Source: Periconia sp. R9002
Taxonomy: Eukaryota; Ascomycota; Dothideomycetes; Pleosporales; Periconiaceae
Reading direction: 5' to 3'
Assembly (NCBI GenBank): GCA_023627715.1
Contig: JAMAHW010000009.1
Location: 372,001-436,000, forward strand
DNA: 64,000 nucleotides
Positions 54,879 through 64,000 of the stretch are shown here, in pieces. The notes under the pieces were generated by a model. That model made no database searches, was not told the DNA's origin, and saw nothing but the letters and a program-made list of their open reading frames with translations. The position numbers were made by a program, and so were the translations under genes. Numbering within the stretch: position 1 is the stretch's first letter; every line of letters begins with the position of its first letter.

Positions 54879-57800
54879 ATGCAGATGCTTTACTCCACCA
54901 CCTCCAGCTTTGGCGGTGTGCCACTACCCAGCAGTGCTCGAGAAGACGAGGATACAACTGACCCGCTGGAGTCGTCTTTGACACCTTTCTTCTCCGGCGA
55001 GATCAACACATTCGAGAGAAACGTTCCTACAAGCGCGTTCGAGTTACCTACAACAGGTTTGACCATGGCGTCCGCGCAGGTGAGAGAGATTGAAGAGTGG
55101 ATCAGACGACAATATTACAACACATATTGCGATAAAAACGGGAAGCAAACAAAAGCGCTCATTTTGGAATCATTCGCAGAAGAGCTCAAAAAGAAGCGAC
55201 CCGATAATGCCGATCACATCAACGAGGCAGTCAACAGGTATTTATCTAAGCTACATACACACGCTCATCCCACGTACATGACTAACCTGGCCACACAGAT
55301 TTGATAGTGAAATCACATACGTGAGTCCCATAACCCACCTTTGTGTGTACAACGGCTGATAGTTGTTTGACAGGGCATTTGTAAACCATTCGCTCTTGAC
55401 AAACATGGAAACTTCGCAGACTACGCTGCGGTTATTCACAGGCTGCATAAGATGCGCCCTGACCTAGCCGAGAAGTTGATGGTGGGCCAAGTCATAGCAG
55501 AGTATGACTTTCTCCATTCAAGTCCAATTCAATCGCACGGCCTAGTAGTAACTAACAATACTTATTGTCTTAGGATCGAGAAGAAAAATGTGGCTGCTGC
55601 GAAGCCTATGAGCATTAGCAATGGGAATTCGCCATCCGAGCAACGCGCATCGAACTTAGCATCGCCCACAAAAACCCAAACCAAGAAAAAAGGCCTGACA
55701 GCTTCAGAAGTGGAAGAATTTGTGCGCAAGGAGTTTGCTCGGGGGTATTGCGACTCCAGCGGAAAACAATTAAAACGGGTACCCGATGTCGATACATTCA
55801 CTCAGACTTTGAGAAAAGCATTGATGGGATACGACAAGGAGATAGCTCGAGCTGTCAATAGGTAAAGGCTCGTAGTAGAGCTTGGCTAGTGATCATCCAC
55901 TAACGAATGTCAGTTTGGACGAAGAGCTAGCAAATAGGAGCCTGCCTCCGCATGTTGCGAACATGATTCTTAGCTTGGCGCAAGTAGAATGCGCAAAACA
56001 TGCATGGACTAGCTCGAGTGATGAACTAGACAGAGCAAATGTCGTCAAATTTGTGAGCAAGAAACATCCAGATGTTCACTGGAGGGTGATTGAGAAACAG
56101 GTTCGAAAGTAAGTGACAGGAACACTAGAGCGATTGCCTCATTTGTAATACCTGGAGGCCATTACCGCAGTCACGATTTCCAAGAACTAACCAGCATACA
56201 GGGCTGAAGAGTTGCAAAAGAACCATAACTATCAAACTCGTTCAACGGTGAATCAATCCAAGCCCTCATTCGGATCTACAGTGAGCAAGGTAAATCCCGT
56301 ACAAACGGGTAGCAACAACCTTCACGAATGGATTTATCAGCAATTTCTTGAACACGGTTTCACGAGAACAGGATTCAAAGGCTACAAATGGCTTAAGAAT
56401 CACTTGCAGCAGCAAAACCCTGGGTATGACCGAAAGGCTATCGTGCAAGCTGTGACATTGTATGTCTTCTCTAGCTCTTGTTTCAGACGCCTCAAACACT
56501 AATCTAATCATAGGCTTCGCACTCCAGGCTCTAAAAGCCAACATAGTATTGGAAATGTCGACAAAGCTTTTGTAAAGCACCGCGCCATTCAAGCCTTGAA
56601 AAAGGAGCCGGAGAACATATCCAGTGAGAATCATTCTCCAAGTCAAACTAAGGCTAGGACGCTTCTTTCTAGTTCGGCTCCCACGCAAGTTTCAAGCGCA
56701 CTAGATACGAACACAACAAACTTCGTTGTCGAACCACATATACCGTCTTCTAGCCCTGCAACTCAGACATCAAAGACTGATCTCTTGGCAAGGAAGTTGA
56801 ACAAATTACACGTGGACCGAGAGCAACACAACAGAGGCAGCCTTGACGGCATGATGGCATTGTTGTCCGACAGTAGTGACAATGAGGAAGACGTCGCACC
56901 TGACACAAATGTATGCGGCACAGAAATTGGACATGCACCGCTTTTAGATGAGGAGTTTATTGCAGGGGATTACCGAGAACTGATTCCTCAATACGGACTG
57001 ATTGGTTCTCATGATGAGTTCATTGAGAAATCCAAACTGTTTCTCAACACCAATGTTCCGTTCTCGGCCTTTATTTGCGGCGTACAGGGATCTGGGAAGT
57101 CGCACACGACCTCTTGCATCATGGAAAACCTTCTTATTCAGAGCAATCTCCTCGGGAGACTCCAGAACCCTCTTTCGGCACTCGTGTTTAGCTATGGTCA
57201 CTTCGCCGGCGATGGTTCGGGATTCAATATCTCAGAGGCTGCCTTCCTCGCCACGGCTCATCCAAAGAATGCTGGCGGGGCTCACGTTCAGAAAGTCAAC
57301 GTATTGGTGTCTCCATCTAATTACGTACGCATGTCGAAGCTCTACACGCGCATACCGAACGTCACCGTCACGCCATTCAAACTCAAACCCCAAAATCTGG
57401 ACATAGACATCATGCTCACCTTGATGAATGTCAACGAGTCTGGTGAGCCACCACTTTACATGGCGCAAGTTACCCAAATTCTCCGCGAGATGGCTGCAAC
57501 CGGCGCTGCATTCAACTATACCACTTTCAAGGCAAACTTAGAGCGTCAGAAGTTCAATCCAACTCAAGTGAATATGCTGCAAATGCGCCTCAACTTGCTC
57601 GAATCCTTCCTTGATATGAAAAACAATTGCTCAGCTCCACAATTCAAACCCGGCGAAATCACTATCATGGATATGTCTTGTCCTTTCGTGGATCCCAATA
57701 CGGCCTGCATCTTGTTCCGCATTGGCTTGCAAGCGTATCTTCAATCTGAATGTCCAGGTAAAACCATCGTCTTGGACGAAGCTCATAAGGTATGTTTCCT

Positions 57801-58243
57801 TGACCAACCTAATCTAGCAATCGCTAATCATGCTACAGTATATGCTAAAGGTACCTGGAGCAAAATCCCTCAACGAAACCCTCCTACAAACGGTTCGTCT
57901 CCAGCGCCACTACGGTGCTCGTGTCATCATCTCCACGCAAGAGCCCACGCTTCTCACGGATATCATCGCCCTGTGTTCCATCACAATCCTCCATCGCTTT
58001 TCGAGCCCAGAGTGGCTGGCCGCCGTCCGGCGTCACATACCCATGACGTCGGAAGCAGCTCAGACCCTCATGAACAAAGTCGAGCGCCTCAAAACGGGAA
58101 GTGCGCTTGTCTACTCCCCCAATGCGGTGTTGGGTTGGGAGGACGACGAAAAGACACTGTTCAAGGGAGCTGGGAAGTTGATGGAGGTTAAGATCCGGAA
58201 GCGTATCACCAGTGATGGTGGGCAGTCAGCTTTGGCGGTCTAG
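54879..58243 (+). CDS. HerA/FtsK-type P-loop ATPase with N-terminal helical repeats
   Basis: Eight exons (54879-55237, 55299-55320, 55374-55501, 55574-55861, 55914-56108, 56202-56459, 56514-57789, 57839-58243) give 976 residues. Residues about 70-417 hold five divergent units of about 50 residues; units 1 and 3 share YCDxxGKQ and end in AVNR. A Ser/Thr-rich linker follows. The ATPase has Walker A GVQGSGKSHT at about 606, Walker B IVLDEAHK ending at 842, and a sensor strand VIISTQEP at about 874. The following segment LHRFSSPEWLAAVRRHIPM resembles the arginine-finger region of HerA/FtsK motors. No membrane segment or nuclease domain. Such motors pump or remodel DNA as hexamers; the role of this fungal form is unknown to me. 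Starting at 54774 would add 35 residues. Confidence 0.85.
55085..56459 (+). repeat. Five exon-aligned protein repeat units
   Basis: Each unit of about 50 residues ends at an intron boundary (after AVN-R, VIA-E, AVN-R, QVR-K and AVT-L), and all five boundaries are in phase 2. The intervening exon blocks are 150, 288, 195 and 258 bases, all multiples of three. Confidence 0.7.
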
Positions 58244-59482
58244 TACTTGGTTTGATTGGGAAGCGAGATTTTTTATACCACAATGATGCGATGTTTGGTA
58301 AACGATCATTTTCGCGTGCATCTGTATTTTTGGTTCTCTAGGTTAAATTGAAGAGCCTCCCTTGGCTTCACATACAACCCCAACTCGCGTGCCTGGATTT
58401 TAAATACTGCGTTTGAAAATAGCTACCGTGATGCTGAAAAGAAGGTTCTGTGCCAGGAGATAATACTACTTCGATGTCTGACAAATTGTAATAAAGCTCC
58501 AACGCTGGGCAGTGCATAGAATGCTCCAAACACATGTAACATCATCGAAGTGAACGTTTTGTCGTCCCAGAACATACTGGCCTATATGTGAAGACTGAAA
58601 TCGTCCGCTATACAATATAAACTAAATAGAAAAAATATTCCGGCACCCGAAAGGGCCAGCCAGGTCTTGCAATCTCATCCCGCATCAGTTTCAATGCTGT
58701 GGTCCAATGTAAGTGAAACTCTCTCAATGATCAAAACACTAATCTTACATCAAGTTTTCGACTCAACACTCATTACATCTCGAGCTCACGAACCTCGTTC
58801 TGCACTCGTCACACCTCGAAAGAGATCAAAGACCTCGAAAAGCAACGCCAAGCTTGCGGCCATTCCCCATCGCACGTTTGCAAGACACACTGTATGCGCC
58901 GCTCAGGTCCGCTACAGCAAGAAGTGAGATTCTGCGATAGGTGCGGCAAGATATGCGGGCGAAGATATCTTGGAGGGCCGGTACATCGTAACGGGGCATG
59001 GTTGAAATCGAGGACGAGATAAGGAAGAGTGGGAAACATATGTAGTTCGGTTGCTACGATTGTGAGTTCGGGAGCATCTTACAGATGCGGGCGTCATAAC
59101 TCACTGTGTGATCTTGTTCGCGAGGCTCACGAAGCTCCCGCTTGGCTCTCCGATGCCGCCGTTCCACGCTTGTGAAAACCACTCCGAAGGGACTTTTGAA
59201 CCCATCCAGAGCATGAAAAGAGTTAGCCTACCATCGTTTTCAACATCGGGCTGCTATTCTTGGAAATTGGAGTTTTGGGTGGTGTTATGAGCGAGCGTGT
59301 CCACCCCCATCCGCACGGTGAGCTGGCCAGTATATGTACATGCCGACTCAGTTTAACCGTTCTTCGAGTTCGAATTGGTTGTGCTCGGAGCGCACGACGG
59401 AGATGACGGACGTGTCGCACATGTTGTAACATCCTCCTCAGACTATCCTAACAAAGGCCAGAAAAAGCCTGACCGTTCCACC
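58244..59482. other. Intergenic between convergent genes
   Basis: No confident gene. A short Cys-containing reading (CDRCGKICGRRY) near 58920-58965 was noticed but has no convincing start or splice structure. Confidence 0.4.
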
Positions 59483-60103
59483 TCATCTGAAAGCCCGAGA
59501 CCACAGTCTCAGTATTTCCACAGAAAAATATTGTAAAAATGAGACTGACCAGGAGTAGTGCAACAAGAGGCTAATTTGCCAGCAGTCTGCCCAGCGTTCC
59601 GCAAAGACTCCAATACAGACACCCGCCGCGGTTAGAAGACTTATACACATGCCCAACGGTAGAGGATGTTCACCGCTAAGCTTCGCCCGAGTGTCTTCCC
59701 TTTTCTGCATCATGATACTGAACACAGCTAGCACTATCAGAAAGACCGCTGTGGGAATCCAGTGGAGCTTCACAACTTGGTACACGGCAACGTATAGAAC
59801 GGGAATTACGACGATGAGATAAAAAACTGGATCCGTGTATATATTGTAGCAACATTTCCGAATAATGAAGACTGCTCGTTGGAGGCGTCGTCGGAAGGTC
59901 GAAGGATTCGTTTCTTCGCATGGCGCATGGGAAGCCGGCGAGGGATAACTGAATAGTGGGACTTGGAGCCAAGGATTCGACAGATCGGGTTCAGAATTAT
60001 GTAAGTGAGAAATCTGCTGCCAGGCAGAATCGGTAGATTGGTGTTGTGGTTGAAAGGTCGGCAAGCCTGGACCGTCTGTCTGGTCGTTGGGATAAGCCGT
60101 CAT
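59483..60103 (-). CDS. Multi-pass membrane protein, hypothetical
   Basis: Frame of 206 residues from the ATG at 60103, whose ACACC context is strong; the in-frame ATG at 60181 overlaps a TATA-like ATATAAAT and is less likely. About 75 polar, Pro/Gln/Ser-rich residues precede at least three hydrophobic spans (FYLIVVIPVLYVAVYQVV, IPTAVFLIVLAVFSIMM, GMCISLLTAAGVCIGVFA). The C-terminus may be altered by an unrecognised intron near the stop, because a donor-like GTCAGT and later AGs are present. Family not recognised; no catalytic motif. Confidence 0.58.
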   Translation of the reverse strand: MTAYPNDQTDGPGLPTFQPQHQSTDSAWQQISHLHNSEPDLSNPWLQVPLFSYPSPASHAPCEETNPSTFRRRLQRAVFIIRKCCYNIYTDPVFYLIVVIPVLYVAVYQVVKLHWIPTAVFLIVLAVFSIMMQKREDTRAKLSGEHPLPLGMCISLLTAAGVCIGVFAERWADCWQISLLLHYSWSVSFLQYFSVEILRLWSRAFR

Positions 60104-61541
60104 GGTGTCGAGTTTTTTTTTGCTTCCGGGTTGATGTCGTGAAGTGGGCGAGTTGGGAAACATCTGGTATGAGGATCGCATTTATATTCCAGAAATCCAA
60201 TGGTAAGATACCTCACAAATGTACCGGTCATCGAGTTCATATTTGATGGTCATTGCCGCCCATATCCATGGTTGCGGTGCGACTCGCATTCAAACCTCTG
60301 GCAGCTGATTAGTTACTGAGTTCTCAGAGTTTTGATTCGCCGAATCAGGTACCAACAGAGCCATTTACCACCCACCGTTTTTGGGACGGACGATTCACAG
60401 AAAGGCGCGCCGTGGACGTCATGTTGAGCACCTGTTCAATGTTTTTTGTTGTAGAGGTTTGTCTTCTCGGGGAAGTATGAGAGCAAGAGCATCGAGACGA
60501 AGTGCACCCTACCATGGCAAATGAATGATCTTCTTTGTTCGGGCAGAGGAGCGTACAAAGCGTCGACAAGTTCAAGAGGAAGACCATCGGAGACTGACCG
60601 GACACGTTGGTCGTGCCTCGTGTTTATCGCGTGGTGGCCTTGTGGCTGGTGTTTGTTATGAAAAATATGTTGTTTATCATTAAGGGTATTGCATTGCTTG
60701 CGGTATCGACAAAGTAGTGAAGTTTCACAATATTGATGATGCTTGTTATACTTGTGCACCTACAGGTACCTAACCTAGCAACGAACGTGAACTTGCGATT
60801 ATGTACGATCGAATATTAAAACAATCACTTATACACAAAAACGTAAAGATCTTTAGCTTGTATAATCAATCATATATTTAAGAGAAGATGACCGGATAGG
60901 GTTTGAATCATTAATTTTTGAACGACCTGAATTGAGATACCTTTTCCAGGCATCAAACGTTTGGATTTCCATGCATCAAATGGTAATTCAATACTTCTTC
61001 AGGTGCACCACACCAGATTCCCCAACTTTCAAGGCCAGAAACACAACATTTCAATGCCTGTTCAACAGCGACGATCGAAGCGACAATCTCACTGATTCAT
61101 GCAAACATTCATGCAAACCGGGGGTCGTGGCCTGACAAGAACGGAGCCAACGGACCCACTTTGTTTCGAAACTGTTAAACGAACATCTTGGCTGATAAAC
61201 TTCAAACAAGCTACAGAAACATACAAGAACCCACCAATAAGAGGTCCCATCACAATGTCGCAAGGGTATTTTAATTAGAGTAGTGCTTAATACGATGCGT
61301 CAAAACTTCTCACAACGGCGCCTTTGCACTTTCGAGCTTAGCAGAGGGAAATGACAGTCTCCACCAACGTCAAGTCGAATGCGACTGGGGGTATGGAGAG
61401 ATAGAAAAGTGTGTGGAGGCCCGCATCCGCTGTGGCCTCCTCGTCCATCCCACTGTGTCTGTTCCGACGTCCTCTTGTTTCTACCTTCCATTCTTTTCTT
61501 TCCTCTTTTTCGAGACTTACATTCGTTCAACAAAGGCCAGG
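60104..61541. other. Divergent intergenic region
   Basis: About 1.4 kb between the membrane-protein gene and the DUF1996 gene; no supported gene. The right end is the CT-rich leader of the secreted-protein gene. Confidence 0.4.
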
Positions 61542-62613
61542 ATGCCTTCTTCAATCGTTTTCAACACGGCCCTCGCGGCCGCTGGTTTACTCATTCACTC
61601 AGCGAACGCCTATACCCAAGTCAACATGGCCTCGCCATTCATGACCAAAAACATCGACCCAATCGTTTTCCCGGGTCAATACGACAAATCACACCTACAC
61701 TCTTTCTTCGGCTCTGACGCCGTCACCGTCAACACTAAATCCTCCGCCGAACTCCAGAAAGGATGCACCAACGCTGAGAACCCGAATGACCTGTCCACGT
61801 ACTGGATCCCGACGCCCCTGTATACCAAGGATGGCGGGAAGACGTACGAGCCGATCCCCGTGATGCGGTTTTCGGCTTATTACAATCTGGGGGAGACGCC
61901 TGCTGAGGTTGCGATTCCGCAGAATCTTATGATGGTGGCAGGAGATGCGAATGCTAAGACGGCGGATGCGATGCCTGCCGATGCAAAGGCTTCTTGGTAA
62001 GTACTTCCTAGACTGCAGATGAGCATCGAGTTCCCTTAGGTGTATTTCAAATAATTGACTCTGAGTCTCCAGGTTCTGCGAAGGCGACCCAGCAAGTCCG
62101 GCCGATGCCAACGGCTTCCCCAGCAAATCATGCAGCACGCACCTCCAACAACTCCTCTTCTTCCCCCAATGCGTCAACGAGAAAACCCTCAAAACAGCGT
62201 ACAAGTCTAAAGACAACGGAACCCCCAACGGGTGCCCCAAAGACTTCAAATCCATGCCGCAACTCCGCTTCAGCGTCCGCTACGATCTCCGCAAAGTGCT
62301 GCCAAACGGCTGGAGTGGCACCGCGCCGGTCAAGCTCGCGTGCGGAAACGCATACTGCTCGCACGGCGACTTCATCAATGGCTGGGCGGAAGACGCGGCC
62401 AAAAACATGATTGCTACGACGCAGGAGAAACAGCACTTTTCTGCCGTTAACGGATCTCTGGGGAAGGATGGCGACAAGATGTCGTGTAAGACAAAGGATG
62501 CGGATCCATCGCATGGGACGGGGGATTATCAGAAGAGTGTCGAGGCTATGAGCAAGAGGTCGGTTCCGGAGTGGGGTTGGACTTCGAGTGCGAGGTTTTC
62601 TCTCGCGATTTAG
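61542..62613 (+). CDS. DUF1996 secreted protein
   Basis: Two exons, 61542-61996 and 62073-62613, give 331 residues. Residues 1-23 form a signal peptide (hydrophobic core FNTALAAAGLLIHSANA). DUF1996 (PF09362) marks are the DKSHLHSFFGSDA motif near residue 47, STYWIPTPLY near 87, then FPQCVNE, a GCPKDFKSMPQLRFSVRYD-type block (split here as GCPKDF and QLRFSVRYD) and HGDFINGW. Members are extracellular or wall-associated and often fused to WSC domains; this one has none. Activity is unknown, though the conserved His and Asp suggest a metal site. The 76-base intron has donor GTAAGT and acceptor TCCAG and the join is exact. An upstream in-frame ATG at 61413 precedes the signal peptide and is judged untranslated leader. 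Confidence 0.93.
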
Positions 62614-62706
62614 AAGAGTGGAGTGAACTTTCGAGTATATACTTAGCTTTGTGGATATTATCAACAAGTAGATTCCACCTACTTAACTTTGAGTTAGTTC
62701 TAGCTT

Positions 62707-63759
62707 TCACAAACAATGTTTTTTACAAATCGCTTCTTCCGTCTCGATTGTGCTTGACGATCTTCGCCTCTTCTTATTCTCTCCTGCCGAATTGCGCAGT
62801 CGAGGTAGCTGGATTTCCATCATCCAAGGAAGTTGCTGCTGGCCGTCCTCCATGCCCTCAATTGCAGCATTAACAAAAAGCGTCTGTTCTGACTGTTGAA
62901 CCTGAACATCTTCAATTTCTCGATAACCTCTTCTTTGATACCCGCTCCGCCTTTTCTCCTTCTCGTCGATCAAATCTTGAGTGTCGAATTTTCCTTTGTT
63001 GAGCGTCACGCGGCTGTCAATCAGTCGTGACTTATCGTTGTCAATGTCTGTGAAGTGCGATGGAGGCTCTGACAGTTTCTCCCTCCACGTCACCAATTTT
63101 GCGCCCCAGGCTTCATGGATGTGGCCGAAGCAGTGCATTTTTGGCTTTGCTCTTGCAATTGCTTCAAAGAGAGTCGGTATGCCGGCTCGTGTTCGGCTGT
63201 CGGTGTAATCCAGCACACCTCGTGGTGGACTGTGGGTCATCACCAAGTCGATCCCCTCGTTAAGATTCCACTCATGGTCTTGTTGATCGGGGTTGTACTG
63301 GAATCCCCAGCCCGTGCTTTTAGATGCGGTATAAGGACTAGCGTAAACGGTTAGCTGTGCGCCGTTCTCGAGCTCGAAGTGATGAGTGCCTTCGTCGAGG
63401 AGAATAATGCCGGCTTTCTTCGCGTCGTCGGCTTCGAAAAGTGCTCTCGCGTCACCGACCTTACCGTACGTCTTCTCCAGCAATTGATGATCACTGATTC
63501 TGCCGCTAAACTCCGAAATGTGTGTTTGGAATACCTTTTCATCGAGTGAGAAATCATGGTTTCCGGCGATGACGAGCTTGAGTGGTGCATCGATCGCTTC
63601 TAGCATTTTGATGGCTGTTCGATATTCATCGAGCTTGGATTCTTCCGTCATATCGCCGCAGTGAATAGCAACGTCTATTTTGGAGGTGACAGGATGTATC
63701 AGCTGTTCTCCGTGGGTGTCAGAGAGGACAAGGAAGCGTGTTGCAATCGTGGTCGTCAT
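62707..63759 (-). CDS. Calcineurin-like metallophosphoesterase
   Basis: Single exon of 350 residues. All metal-ligand motifs of the family are present: DTHG (Asp14, His16), GDMTEE (Asp36), GNHDF (Asn67, His68), THSPPRG (His176) and GHIHE (His213, His215). The arrangement matches the MPPED/UPF0046-like branch, whose members hydrolyse phosphodiester or phosphomonoester bonds. The C-terminal 100 residues are charged and end in a basic KKRRRSSS patch that could act as a nuclear signal. No signal peptide. It is tail to tail with the DUF1996 gene, 93 bases apart. Substrate unknown. Confidence 0.93.
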   Translation of the reverse strand: MTTTIATRFLVLSDTHGEQLIHPVTSKIDVAIHCGDMTEESKLDEYRTAIKMLEAIDAPLKLVIAGNHDFSLDEKVFQTHISEFSGRISDHQLLEKTYGKVGDARALFEADDAKKAGIILLDEGTHHFELENGAQLTVYASPYTASKSTGWGFQYNPDQQDHEWNLNEGIDLVMTHSPPRGVLDYTDSRTRAGIPTLFEAIARAKPKMHCFGHIHEAWGAKLVTWREKLSEPPSHFTDIDNDKSRLIDSRVTLNKGKFDTQDLIDEKEKRRSGYQRRGYREIEDVQVQQSEQTLFVNAAIEGMEDGQQQLPWMMEIQLPRLRNSAGENKKRRRSSSTIETEEAICKKHCL

Positions 63760-64000
63760 TTTGTAGCAAGGTAGATTTATCGGACACAGTTTAATGCTAC
63801 GTCGCGTTTCAAACCCAACAGCTCTGTGCGCTGTTTGTGCACTAAGAGGAGTGCCGGTGTAAAAGTTCCAGTGATTGTTTTCGTTTAGTAAAACACTAGG
63901 GGTAGCGCTGTTTTATGTCTTGTGTCGTTTTGAAATGATTTGGCGATGATGTTATCGCTTATCAAAATCGAGTCACCTCTTGGAGAAAGGTTGGTCTTGT

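Noticed and set aside
58667..59300. Possible two-exon gene with a CDRCGKIC motif after a GTAAGT donor
   Set aside because: The only ATG-led first exon joins in a phase that does not reach the Cys motif; no consistent gene could be built.
1..64000. Secondary-metabolite gene cluster or Starship-type giant element
   Set aside because: No polyketide synthase, NRPS, terpene synthase or tyrosine-recombinase captain gene is visible; the enzymes present are scattered and unrelated.
1..64000. tRNA or rRNA genes
   Set aside because: Scanned for T-loop-like GTTCRA motifs; candidates such as the one near 59376 have no matching acceptor stem.

Overview
The window is nuclear DNA from a filamentous ascomycete (Pezizomycotina). 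The evidence is the short introns of 45 to 130 bases with GTANGT-type donors and CTAAC or CTGAC branch sites, and a gene set typical of moulds: two HET-domain genes, a NACHT/STAND gene, a Zn2Cys6 regulator, a DUF1996 secreted protein and an Est1-type protein. I cannot place it to class or genus. No tRNA, rRNA, CRISPR or intact transposon was seen. Exon joins were worked out by hand from splice signals, reading-frame continuity and family motifs.

Layout. 0.9-5 kb: metabolic enzymes (microsomal-type epoxide hydrolase, acetoacetyl-CoA synthetase). 5.7-14.3 kb: a self/non-self and signalling stretch (membrane-anchored HET protein, APH-type phosphotransferase, NACHT ATPase with worn ankyrin-like repeats). 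15.4-24.7 kb: a small Cys-containing orphan, a Zn2Cys6 transcription factor, a small membrane protein resembling a free STAND N-terminus, and an Est1-type protein with a membrane tail. 25.9-30.9 kb: three consecutive minus-strand genes for disordered proteins, two of which share a nearly identical module. 32.2-41.7 kb: an AT-hook chromatin protein, a short-chain dehydrogenase, a Cys-rich P1B heavy-metal ATPase, an acetolactate-decarboxylase-family protein with an altered metal site, and a very hydrophobic secreted protein. 42.7-52.1 kb, all minus strand: a GT8-like glycosyltransferase, a second HET protein, a secreted SnoaL-like protein and a RING-finger protein. 53.5-63.8 kb: an NmrA-like reductase, a HerA/FtsK-type P-loop ATPase with an N-terminal repeat array, a membrane protein, a DUF1996 secreted protein and a metallophosphoesterase.

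How the genes relate. Fungal genes are mostly independent units and no biosynthetic cluster is evident. The recognisable themes are allorecognition or NLR-like proteins (two HET genes, NACHT, the free STAND-like N-terminus) and metal handling (P1B ATPase). The most unusual item is the HerA-like ATPase at 54.9-58.2 kb. Its roughly 50-residue N-terminal repeats each end at a phase-2 intron, so single repeats are encoded by exchangeable exon modules. The second is the tandem set of disordered orphan genes at 25.9-30.9 kb.
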